NCBI GenBank assembly: GCA_032622095.1
Contig: CP136066.1
Coordinates: forward strand, 207,286,978-207,350,977
Direction: 5' to 3'
Source: Siphonodentalium dalli
Taxonomy: Eukaryota > Mollusca > Scaphopoda > Gadilida > Siphonodentaliidae
DNA: 64,000 bases
The translations under genes were made by a program, and so were the position numbers. Below the pieces are notes generated by a model. That model was not told the origin of the DNA and made no database searches. It saw nothing but the letters and a program-made list of their open reading frames with translations. This document shows, piece by piece, positions 1 to 12,100 of the stretch. Every line of letters begins with the position of its first letter. Positions within the stretch are counted from its first letter, which is position 1.

Positions 1-1480
1 ATACAAGGAGTGACTGTATGATAATAAATGTAATGAATATCTATACAGGGAGTGACTAAATGGTCATGTGTCAGGTGTATGAGTATACCTGGTGTTCCTG
101 CTTGGTGACTCGTGGCGGTATGGTGACTATGGTCATGTGTAGGTTATACGGGTATACACACGTGTTGCTATATGGTCATGGGCGAGGGGTATGTGTATAT
201 AGCGAGTGGCTATATGGCCATGGGTGAGGTGCATATGCATACATGGAGTGACTTTTCTGACATAGCTGGGGTGTGTTAGTATATCTTGTGTCGCTATTCG
301 GCTATGGTGCGACACATAGGGATACATGGAGTGACATGGCCAATGGTGAGGTGAATATGTATACAAGGATTGACCATGATCATGTATGAATGTTTTGAAT
401 AGGTACACACGGGGTGATTATATGGACATATGTCAGGTGAAGGAGTATACCAGGTGGCATGGGTGAGGGTATGTGTATGAAGCGAGTGGCTATATGGCCA
501 TTGGTGAGGTGCATGTGTATACCTGGAGTGACTCTATGGTCATTGTTGTGGTGTTGATGTATATATTGAATGTCTATTTGACCATCTGTGTGGAGAATAG
601 GTATATAGGGGATTACCGTATGGCCAATCGTGAGGTGAATGCATGGGTATACACGGAGTGACTATATGGTTATGGGTCATGTTTAGGAGTATACCCGTTG
701 GGCCTCCATTGTGACTCATGGATGTATGGTCATCCGTGGTAATGGGTCAGGTGTACGTGTAAACATTGGGTCACTATAGTGCTGTGTCTGTGGTGTTTAT
801 GTATATATGGAATGACTGTGTGATAATGGGTGGCTAACACTTTCCACGTTTAACGTTTCCCCCATGTACATAAACACCATCAAGATGGAGAACTCTCTGG
901 CATGACCTCTCTATTGATTAACATATCCTTGAGATATTGTGGAAAGCGATAGCCACCCAAGGTACACATGTACAACCCACCCATTACCTCAGTCACTCCA
1001 TATGTACATAAACACCACACAAATGACAATATAGTCACCCACTTTATACACGTACACCTGACCATACAGCCATACTTGGTTATACCCGTACATACCACAA
1101 ATTACGATACAGCCACGATTCACCATGCATGAACACCAGGTGTACTCCTACACCTGGCACATGACCATATAGTCACTCTATGTATACATATGCACCACAT
1201 TCACGATCATACATTCACGATCATACATTCACTCAGTGCATACATATTCATCTCACTATGGACCATACAGCCACTACATGTATACCTATTCTCCATACCC
1301 ATGACCATATGGTCAATCGAGGTATATACATATACACCTCACCAATGGTGGGCCCTTCCAGATATACGAATACCCACACACACAACCACTTATACCTTCC
1401 GTACTTGCATATACACCTCACACATGACAGTTCAGCAACTCACTGTACACTGTATTCATACACGCCGCTCCAATGATCAG
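1..1480. repeat. Degenerate ~40-bp minisatellite in inverted halves
   Basis: From 1 to about 830 the motif GGAGTGACTATATGG, then GTCATGGGTGAGGTG and TATAC recurs every ~40-45 bp. From about 960 to 1480 the same motif is present as its reverse complement (CCATATAGTCACTCC). The centre (830-960) is not clearly repeated. Open frames here are repeat translations, not genes. On the CLPTM1 strand it would lie inside intron 6. Confidence 0.75.
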
Positions 1481-2304
1481 TTAATATACAAAACACAAAA
1501 TAAAGTCATATTACTCAACCAGTTCCAAACAATATGAACTGATCTAGAATATATTTGTGAAAAAACGTCATATTTTCAACTTCCGGCGGCCATTTTGGCG
1601 GCCATCTTGGAGGGTGAGTTTCAATTTTGCACCAAAAAAGTGTCATTATGTCTTAGCTTCACGAAAATATATACATTTGTATACATTTTACTAGATTTTC
1701 CCGCTATAATTTGCATAAAACTGACTTAGGGTCTGATCTGAAAAATGGCGGCCAGGAAGGACGCCATCTTGTCTGAAGTCTACACGGCCACTTTTTTTTC
1801 TTATTAACATTGATTAAAAGTTGAAGGACATAATAAAGAACAAAATGAGTGGGGTGAAGTTAAGTCCCATGGGGCGGGTGCAAGGGTACCCCTATTGGCC
1901 CCCGGACTATAAGAGAATTCTTACGAGAATCGTCGATAAATATACAAAACAGCAATGTCTTACAGTAGGTACCTGATTAATATGATGTTAATGTTTCAGA
2001 ATTATTACTGTGATGATAGTATCGTGATACAACGCGGCTTTGAACGTTCCGCGAGGAGTATATAAGTTTGAGTATGTTCAAGGCCAGTTATGTGATTTCA
2101 TATGACGTTGTACGGTGCCGTATCAACAACCCTCCAGCGAAGAAAACACGAAGATTTTAAAAGCCTTTTATTGAACCCTATGTTCATCCAATCGGGCGAC
2201 AGGCAGTCTATTCGTGTTCGGCACCTACGAATTATGGTAAAAAAGTTGGTTTGACACTTTTCCGCGGAAAGGCTTCTAGAAAAGTCTTTTCTGAGAATTA
2301 CGAC
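1481..2304. other. Intronic sequence without recognised gene
   Basis: Inside CLPTM1 intron 6. Contains CGGCGGCCATTTTGGCGGCC-like stretches at 1580-1610 and 1745-1770, suggestive of an old repeat, but no exon or terminal repeat is discernible. The next CLPTM1 exon was looked for and not found here. Confidence 0.5.
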
Positions 2305-2450
2305 TAGACTATTATTAGAACATGGATGTATACAAAATATTGGAATTGGGAACATTTTTGAACAGTTTTTCCTCCCGGTCGAGCTGTAACATACTACTGT
2401 CCTGCATTCCATAGTCATATATTTCATAGTGATAGGCCTATCCTTACATG

Positions 2451-2577
2451 CAAGCCTTGAAATAGGGTGTCTGTCATTTGCAGAATGAGGTCCCCAGAGG
2501 GTGAATTTAGTGATGCTACCCCGCATAGCGGGCTAGCATCACCAAATTCACCCTCTGGAAACCTCATTCTGCTGAGG
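2451..2577. mobile_element. CAAG-type MITE, solo stem
   Basis: Starts CAAGCCTTGAAATAG, followed by GTCTGTCATTTGCAG and a stem in which AATGAGGTCCCCAGAGGGTG at 2483-2502 pairs with its complement at 2557-2576. The second terminal repeat is missing (truncated after CATTCTGC). Confidence 0.75.
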
Positions 2578-2713
2578 TGTAAATTTCATTGAGATCTGAC
2601 AACCTATGGTTGAGATATATTCTTGGACTGACTGACGATCGGATGCATGTAATCCAGTATACACACCATTTCCTTCGGTCATGGGGGTATAATCAATAAA
2701 TAAATAAATAATA

Positions 2714-5700
2714 ATTTAAATATTACTTACACTCATCAAGTGGCGGCGGAACAGAACCTTTAACCCACGGAGTGTGATGGTCGAGCATGTTAATTGTGAG
2801 GTTAGGATGCCAGTGTGACAGGATTTAAATATTACTTACACTCATCAAGTGGCGGCGGAACAGAACCTTTAACCCACGGAGTGTGATCATCGAGCATGTT
2901 AATTGTGAGGTTAGGATGCCAGTGTGACAGGATTTAAATATTACTTACACTCATCAAGTGGCGGCGGAACAGAACCTTTAACCCACGGAGTGTGATCATC
3001 GAGCATGTTAATTGTGAGGTTAGGATGCCAGTGTGACAGGATTTAAATATTACTTACACTCATCAAGTGGCGGCGGAACAGAACCTTTAACCCACGGAGT
3101 GTGATCATCGAGCATGTTAATTGTGAGGTTAGGATGCCAGTGTGACAGGATTTAAATATTACTTACACTCATCAAGTGGCGGCGGAACAGAACCTTTAAC
3201 CCACGGAGTGTGATCATCGAGCATGTTAATTGTGAGGTTAGCATGCCAGTGTGACAGGATTTAAATATTACTTACACTCATCAAGTGGCGGCGGAACAGA
3301 ACCTTTAACCCACGGAGTGTGATCATCGAGCATGTTAATTGTGAGGTTAGGATGCCAGTGTGACAGGATTTAAATATTACTTACACTCATCAAGTGGCGG
3401 CGGAACAGAACCTTTAACCCACGGAGTGTGATCATCGAGCATGTTAATTGTGAGGTTAGGATGCCAGTGTGACAGGATTTAAATATTACTTACACTCATC
3501 AAGTGGCGGCGGAACAGAACCTTTAACCCACGGAGTGTGATCATCGAGCATGTTAATTGTGAGGTTAGGATGCCAGTGTGACAGGATTTAAATATTACTT
3601 ACACTCATCAAGTGGCGGCGGAACAGAACCTTTAACCCACGGAGTGTGATCATCGAGCATGTTAATTGTGAGGTTAGGATGCCAGTGTGACAGGATTTAA
3701 ATATTACTTACACTCATCAAGTGGCGGCGGAACAGAACCTTTAACCCACGGAGTGTGATCATCGAGCATGTTAATTGTGAGGTTAGGATGCCAGTGTGAC
3801 AGGATTTAAATATTACTTACACTCATCAAGTGGCGGCGGAACAGAACCTTTAACCCACGGAGTGTGATCATCGAGCATGTTAATTGTGAGGTTAGGATGC
3901 CAGTGTGACAGGATTTAAATATTACTTACACTCATCAAGTGGCGGCGGAACAGAACCTTTAACCCACGGAGTGTGATCATCGAGCATGTTAATTGTGAGG
4001 TTAGGATGCCAGTGTGACAGGATTTAAATATTACTTACACTCATCAAGTGGCGGCGGAACAGAACCTTTAACCCAAGGAGTGTGATCATCGAGCATGTTA
4101 ATTGTGATGTTAGGATGCCAGTGTGACAGGATTTAAATATTACTTACACTCATCAAGTGGCGGCGGAACAGAACCTTTAACCCACGGAGTGTGATCATCG
4201 AGCATGTTAATTGTGAGGTTAGGATGCCAGTGTGACAGGATTTAAATATTACTTACACTCATCAAGTGGCGGCGGAACAGAACCTTTAACCCACGGAGTG
4301 TGATCATCGAGCATGTTAATTGTGATGTTAGGATGCCAGTGTGACAGGATTTAAATATTACTTACACTCATCAAGTGGCGGCGGAACAGAACCTTTAACC
4401 CACGGAGTGTGATCATCGAGCATGTTAATTGTGAGGTTAGGATGCCAGTGTGACAGGATTTAAATATTACTTACACTCATCAAGTGGCGGCGGAACAGAA
4501 CCTTTAACCCACGGAGTGTGATCATCGAGCATGTTAATTCTGATGTTAGGATGCCAGTGTGACAGGATTTAAATATTACTTACACTCATCAAGTGGCGGC
4601 GGAACAGAACCTTTAACCCACGGAGTGTGATCATCGAGCATGTTAATTGTGATGTTAGGATGCCAGTGTGACAGGATTTAAATATTACTTACACTCATCA
4701 AGTGGCGGCGGAACAGAACCTTTAACCCACGGAGTGTGATCATCGAGCATGTTAATTGTGAAGTTAGGATGCCAGTGTGACAGGATTTAAATATTACTTA
4801 CACTCATCAAGTGGCGGCGGAACAGAACCTTTAACCCACGGAGTGTGATCATCGAGCATGTTAATTGTGATGTTAGGATGCCAGTGTGACAGGATTTAAA
4901 TATTACTTACACTCATCAAGTGGCGGCGGAACAGAACCTTTAACCCACGGAGTGTGATCATCGAGCATGTTAATTGTGATGTTAGGATGCCAGTGTGACA
5001 GGATTTAAATATTACTTACACTCATCAAGTGGCGGCGGAACAGAACCTTTAACCCACGGAGTGTGATCATCGAGCATGTTAATTGTGATGTTAGGATGCC
5101 AGTGTGACAGGATTTAAATATTACTTACACTCATCAAGTGGCGGCGGAACAGAACCTTTAACCCACGGAGTGTGATCATCGAGCATGTTAATTGTGATGT
5201 TAGGATGCCAGTGTGACAGGATTTAAATATTACTTACACTCATCAAGTGGCGGCGGAACAGAACCTTTAACCCACGGAGTGTGATCATCGAGCATGTTAA
5301 TTGTGATGTTAGGATGCCAGTGTGACAGGATTTAAATATTACTTACACTCATCAAGTGACGGCGGAACAGAACCTTTAACCCACGGAGTGTGATCATCGA
5401 GCATGTTAATTGTGATGTTAGGATGCCAGTGTGACAGGATTTAAATATTACTTACACTCATCAAGTGGCGGCGGAACAGAACCTTTAACCCACGGAGTGT
5501 GATCATCGAGCATGTTAATTGTGATGTTAGGATGCCAGTGTGACAGGATTTAAATATTACTTACACTCATCAAGTGGCGGCGGAACAGAACCTTTAACCC
5601 ACGGAGTGTGATCATCGAGCATGTTAATTGTGAGGTTAGGATGCCAGTGTGACAGGATTTAAATATTACTTACACTCATCAAGTGGCGGCGGAACAGAAC

Positions 5701-6092
5701 CTTTAACCCACGGAGTGTGATCATCGAGCATGTTAATTGTGAGGTTAGGATGCCAGTGTGACAGGATTTAAATATTACTTACACTCATCAAGTGGCGGCG
5801 GAACAGAACCTTTAACCCACGGAGTGTGATCATCGAGCATGTTAATTGTGATGTTAGGATGCCAGTGTGACAGGATTTAAATATTACTTACATTCATCAA
5901 GTGGCGGCGGAACAGAACCTTTAACCCACGGAGTGTGATCATCGAGCATGTTAATTGTGATGTTAGGATGCCAGTGTGACAGGATTTAAATATTACTTAC
6001 ACTCATCAAGTGGCGGCGGAACAGAACCTTTAACCCACGGAGTGTGATCATCGAGCATGTTAATTGTGATGTTAGGATGCCAGTGTGACAGG
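2714..6092 (-). repeat. 31 tandem copies of CLPTM1 exon 6 plus its 5' splice site (109-bp unit)
   Basis: Exactly 3379 bp = 31 x 109 with no length change; checked from the ACTCATC phase at 2731, 4584, 5347 and 6001. Read on the minus strand each unit is 92 nt of exon 6 coding sequence and the first 17 intron bases (GTAAGTAATATTTAAAT). Only the rightmost unit (first transcribed) is joined to the acceptor; the other 30 have a donor but no acceptor or pyrimidine tract. The unit is 3n+1 and carries an in-frame TAA just past the donor, so read-through truncates. Founding junction: AAAT shared by the exon (TATGAAATCC) and the intron (ATTTAAATTA). Edge copy 2714-2822 is the most diverged (GATGG for GATCA). 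Not CRISPR: no spacers. Confidence 0.97.
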
Positions 6093-6118
6093 ATTTCATA
6101 TTTTGAGGCATGCTTTTT
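6001..6118 (-). CDS. CLPTM1: CLPTM1 exon 6, the only copy with an acceptor
   Basis: 118 nt, phase 0 in and phase 1 out. Acceptor TATTTTATAG at 6119-6120, donor GAGT before GTAAGTAAT. Encodes KKHASKYEILSHWHPNITIN, then MLDDHTPWVKGSVPPPLDE. The first 26 nt are unique; the other 92 nt plus 17 intron nt are one unit of the 31-copy array to the left. NIT is a potential N-glycosylation sequon. Reading past this donor meets an in-frame TAA within three codons, so this donor has to be used for a full-length protein. Confidence 0.93.
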
Positions 6119-9100
6119 CTATAAAATATAAATTTATATTATTAATATACAATCTCATATAAAATGCAATGATCCCCATTAAAATATTAAACAAGTGTAT
6201 GAAAGGAGAAAATTCTCGCACTCAGCTGTCTAATGTTTACAAATGGATGCTACTTCTCAACTTTGACCTTTTACCTGCTTTTACCGGTGGGTTGGATAAA
6301 AAGCTAGGAATCGGACCATATGGAACCATCAGCCATCTTGAAAATCGCGAACCAGTAAAAAGGCTTATTAGAGAGTAGTTTTAAATTTTTATTTTTTTTG
6401 GCCAAAATCTGGGTTTTTCAGATGTATGATTATTAGAACATGGATGTCTACAAAATATTGGAATTGGGAACATTTTTGAACAGTTTTTCCTCTTTGAGTG
6501 CCAGGGGCCGATATTATCGGCCCTAAACCTACACAATAAGTCTGTTAAAGAATATAATAAAATATATTAAAATTGTAAAAAATTGTAAAAAAAAATAATA
6601 AATAATAATTGTTAGGCCAATGCATTCTCTTATATATGCGAGGCGACCTATGGTCGACTCGCATATATAAGAGAATGCATTGGCACAGGGTATATGGGTT
6701 GATACAAAAATCGGATCTGGCACTCAAAGGGTTAATATACAATATAATATAAAATGCAATGATCCCCATTAAAATATTAAACAAGTGTATGCAGAAGATA
6801 TATATAGCGGCAGTTATGTGAATGATAGTGCTATCCTTTGGACTGTCAGTTGCCAATAAGTGGCTTTAACCCTTTACCCAACAGAAGGGCCCTGTGCCAA
6901 TGCATTCTCTTATATATGCGAGTCGACCATAGGTCGCCTCGCATATATAAGAGAATGCATTGGCTTAACACATTAAAAATTATAAAATTGTTAAAGAATG
7001 TAAGAAAATATGGTAAAAAGTGTTAAAAAAAGATTTTTTTTAGGCCAATGCATTCTCTTATATATGCGAGGCGACCTATGGTCGACTCGCATATATAAAA
7101 GAATGCATTGGCACAGGGTATAACTGTAACTATCACAATGTGGTCAAGGAGCCGGTTCCAATGATATCCATATTTGTATGGTTCTATTGAGACAGACCGA
7201 AGATATGTTAGGCTGTTGAAGCTTTATTTGGGCGTTTTTGGCCAGTTTGTTACAATCTTAGTAAAATGGCAATCTTCAAAAATACACTCCATTGCATGAA
7301 TAGTGAATTATGTTATGAATATTTTGAAATTATCTAAATGATGGTGACAATAGTATGTATATTCTTAATGTCATTGCCATCTTCTGTTGTAAATAATTTC
7401 ACATAAATTAAATGGACATGGCTCGTACGAACCTCAAAATTATATACACAAAATCTGGTAAGAGGTATCCCAAAACATACCTATGCAGAAGATTTCCAAA
7501 CAAATTTGTTAATATAGCACTGAAATTAAGTGCTTTGTTTCTTATATTTTGACCATAGGTCGCCTCGCATATATAAGAGAATGCATTGGCCTAAAAAAAA
7601 ATCTTTTTTTAACACTTTTTACCATTTTTTCTTACATTCTTTAACAATTTTATAATTTTTAATGTGTTAAGCCAATGCATTCTCTTATATATGCGAGGCG
7701 ACCAATGTTTCATGTTTGAAGATGTATTTTTTATGAATTCAATGCATCTTTCTGGGACATATAATGCCCGTAGAAAGGTAGTTCAGGTATTTAACGACCA
7801 TCTTTCTGGGACATATAATGCCCGTAGAAAGGTCGTTATTTATCAACCTATTTTGATACTGGGGAAAATTCAAAAGCGAATATTATCAGTTTGGTGTGCA
7901 AACAATCACGTGGCTTTCAAATAGCATTTTGAATGAAAGAATAAACATATATAAAGATAGCAGTGAAATTTCACATATGAGATAAAGAGAAATTCCGATC
8001 AGGTGTTTCGAACGGAATAACAAATAATTATGCCAAAACAAGTTATTTTCATAAATTGATGTCCAAATAGTCAGAAATCAGCATCAATATTATAAACGAA
8101 TTACACGCAGTCACTATTATTGACGCAATCATTTCCGAAATGTTTATGTCCAATAACGCGTCCCAAATAAATTAGTAAATATTTATATTATGCTCTCTGA
8201 AATGGCACAGTCATTGTGGTTAGAATTTTTGACAATCTTAGTTCATTGCTATCTTCTTCCAATGGGTATAATGTTCAGATACTAACAGATTGGTTCTTCA
8301 ATGAAATAAGTCCACAATATGTCTTCAACACATACCTGTATTAAGTCTGGATGAACATCAGTTTTACCCGTCAAAAGATTCACTGTCTCATGGAACCGTC
8401 TCTTTTTAAATTTGTTCACCACTGCAGGGAGAAAGTTTTGTTAAGTTAAAGGTTTGCTAGCATTCAAACATGGGATTTTAAAGATATTAATATTATGCAT
8501 CACGGAAAAAGACATTTCAAATCAAAAGTAATGAAGCACAATGTTAATAAGAAAACCATAGTCAGAAATGGTAACGCCTTCAAGATCATATTATTAGGCA
8601 TATATAAAACATATTGGAGCTTTACTGTAGTGAATAGTGATTGTGAAAAATGTGTATATAGGTAACAGCTATGAAGTTGATTATATGTAATATATTTTGG
8701 TATGTGTGTATAGTGTGCGCTTGGTGAGAAAGTGTGTGAAAACAATTTTTAAATCGGAAGTGCCAAACTAAAGTTATGATAATTGTGAAATATTTAAACA
8801 CCATACACATATGATATGTGTTCACAAATGGCGTATATGTTCCAATTGGTTGAGAGGTTCATCGCCAAATATGCAACGGCCATTGCATTGATACACTAAT
8901 AACCACACACCCATTGCCAAAAAAGTAATGAATGCCTTGACGACTGACACATTATTATGTTGATGCTGCCATTACACTAAACTGTTTATAGTTTCTCGTT
9001 TCTCTTATACAACATTTGAATTGTTTTCGGCTGGAATGTATCTTTTCTTTGTTATGTGCTCTAATTTCTATTGAAAAAGAGGTCTGAATAGTGCATGAAA

Positions 9101-12100
9101 TAGCATACAGAATAATAATCAGGCCAAAATTGTTGATCTTCGTTACATGGTTAAGTACGAAAATGTAGTCCATCCATTTAGACCATCCAAGTACACAAAA
9201 ACCAAATACGTTTTTATTCACATTTAGTCCATCAAGATATGCTTGCCAATATACACCAAAGAGGGCATAATAAGAAAACAATATTCAAATGTTGATGCGT
9301 GAGCAAGCCTTGAAATAGCGTGTCTGTCATTTTCAGAATGAGATCCCCAGAGGGTGAATTTAGTTATGCTACCCCGCATAGCGGGCTAGCATCACCAAAT
9401 TCACCCTCTGGGGACCTCATTCTGCTTACACCTCAGCAGAATGAGGTCCCCAGAGGGTGAATTTGGTGATGCTAGCCCACTATGCGGGGTAGCATCACTA
9501 AATTCACCCTCTGGGGACCTCATTCTGCAAATGACAGGCACACTATTTCAAGGGTTGTGCGTGAGTGGTATCAGTATCTATGTTGTCGAATCATCTGGAA
9601 ATGGATTGCGACGACATGCTTCTGTATTATCTTTGGAGCTTCACATCAATTCCAACTTTTTTTTTGGTCAGTTCCAATATGAAAGGTAGCAAAATACTTG
9701 ACCGCCAAAATTAACCCTTTCTTTACTAAACAGATTCTCCCATCAGTTATAAAAGTATACATTGGAATGATCTTTTATTCATCTGGAGGGATGTTTAGGT
9801 AATTCAAGAGGATGACAGATAAGTGCAGAAGGATTCCTATTCATTAGTGGAAAGTTGTCCACGTAGAAAAATGAAATTGTAATCACATACTTTTTGATTT
9901 AGACACAGTAAATTTCCTGGAATGATTCTCTTTATCTTTTGGATTTGGAGACCGGCCCGTCTTCACAAAATACACATGGAGATATATAGATCCATTGTTT
10001 AGTAGATGCTGTAAATAGGAAAATATTATGGACTAAGTACTTCAACAGGGGACAGTATATATATATGTATATAGACTTAGCCTAGGCAATAGGTAATGCC
10101 TAGGTAAATGCAGATGCAAAATCAGTTTACCAAGGCATTACTATAGCACAGCTTGGGGGATAGCTTAACCACATACTACATGTTTCTTCCATGCATTTTT
10201 GCAAGAGTTAGGGCCCTTGTTTGACTTGGAAATTTCCGAAAGAGAACAAAACAATCAAATTCGCCTATGACTACAATAATTGTTGAGCAGTAATATGGGG
10301 TATTACCTCAAAAATATTTTTGCAAAATGCGAATATAGCGTGACTTCGGTGCACTAAATCGACAGTAATAAAATTCTAACCGATTGTAATCGGTATACAA
10401 AAATAAAACCCATCACTATAAAGATATCGAGAACTTCTAAATTCAAACATCAGTCACTGTTAGCTACATACAGTCACCTGATGGACTCCATTGCCCGACT
10501 TTTTCATTTTATGACTAAATTTGATGAATCATAATCAATAAGCGAGAACATCTTGTGACCACATGCATCATCTGAACGTTGGTAGCTGACAGCATCTGAA
10601 GTTTGAAGTCTTCTGAGAGGAATCCTCAATATATGAAAGCTTCATTCTCTTTTTCAGATATAAGAAATAGAGTAATAGCTTATTCTCACCTGTGGTGTGT
10701 TAAACTGAACAAATTTCTCATATGAGCCATCCCCATTAGGACCAGATTCCCAGTCACCGTATTCTAGACCTCTCTTCATCCATATTAACGAGTCTTGATT
10801 GTTGAAGTCTCTGAAGAGCTCATCTTCTGATAGGTATATATACATATCCTGGAAAGAGTGAAAAAGATATTATAGTGATGGCTATGAAAATTCTTGGCAT
10901 TTTTAGTTTTCGAAATTGTTCTCAAAACATATAGGAAATTTAACTTTGGTGCGATCGTTTTCGCCATTATGGCTGAAAAACACTGCGCTAAATATAGAAA
11001 AGCATAGACTAGTACCCAGCCGAAAATAGATTCAGAAAGGATATGGCAAAAGAGTCACAGCAACAAAGTCAGTTGATAAATAAGCTAGCAATGTTCATGC
11101 ATTTTCTGAGCATATGTGTCTACTTTGAGATGAAAGTCTATTATTCAAATGTATTTTTACTTCAGCGAAGTAGAAACTAAGAGTTGTTGCCTAATTTCGC
11201 ACATTAGAATGATCACTCCCTCACTTTGTAACTAGAAAGAAGTCAACATGTTACAAGTTACAGTAATGCCCTTTTTAATTGACTCCATAACTAAAGCAGA
11301 ATTATGGGTAACTTTTCAGGATTTATTCGAAAATATGGCTTGTTGCCATTCATCGGAAAGCTCTCCCCGAGAGCTTTCCGATGAATGGCAACAAGCCTAT
11401 TTCCGACTAAATCCTGAAAAGTTACCCATAATTCTACTGTGGTTAAGGAGTCGATTACTTAGAGCATTACTGTAACATTTAACCATTTCATTATGAGAGT
11501 TGCGTGGTGCAGTATTAAAGATCCTGTGTCAGTACATTCTCTTATACATATATGAGTCTCCGATAGGGAGCCTCGCATAGATAACATAATGTAATGACTT
11601 ACAGGGTCAAGGTAAATATTTTTAGGCCAATGTATTCTCTTATATATGCGAGGCTCCCTATGGGAGACTCGCATATATAAGCGAATGCATTGGCACAGGG
11701 CTTCGAAAAATTTCAGGAAGCTCCAATCATGGAAGGGTTAAACTACCCTTATGGAGCCCCTCACAGACATGAGCAGACAATATTCAGCAATACAAGCTGC
11801 CACATATTTGGGGCTCCATACAGGAAGCTCCAGTCATGGAAGGGTTAACACAAACTTGTCACAACAACTTCATATTCTGGTTGACACATACTAATATATT
11901 GTCTATGTTTTTGTTTTTTTTCTAATTTATTCATCTTTTTGGTACAATTGGCAATATGTTATTACATTCTTTCATGTACATACATTGCTTAGGCCTAAAA
12001 AAAAAAAACATTTGTTTCCGCTAACAGGCTGAAAAAAATTAGGGTAGGTAGGTAGGCTTAACTTTTTTTTTTTGTTAACTTTTTTCTTCTTCAGTATCTT

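Larger units (their letters stand above)
2305..6492. repeat. Direct ~67-bp repeats flanking the exon array
   Basis: A segment beginning TTATTAGAACATGGATGT and ending GAACAGTTTTTCCTC occurs at 2308-2372 and 6430-6492, almost identical, on either side of the 31-copy array. It could be parts of one older repeat family, or traces of a larger duplication. Confidence 0.7.

Noticed and set aside
2714-6000. The 30 extra exon 6 copies as alternative exons or as an enlarged protein repeat
   Set aside because: They lack acceptors, have length 3n+1 and an in-frame stop just past each donor.
2714-6092. CRISPR-like array of direct repeats
   Set aside because: Units are contiguous with no spacers, 109 bp long, and encode a CLPTM1 exon.
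7439-7520. Possible CLPTM1 exon ending CTGCATAG before GTATGT
   Set aside because: No reading frame there matches the family, and exons 5 and 6 already join in phase.
9482-9682. Recurrent open frames with MRGSITKFTLWGPHSAND (also at 2098, 16536, 58159)
   Set aside because: Translations of the CAAG-type MITE stem on either strand; no conserved gene context.
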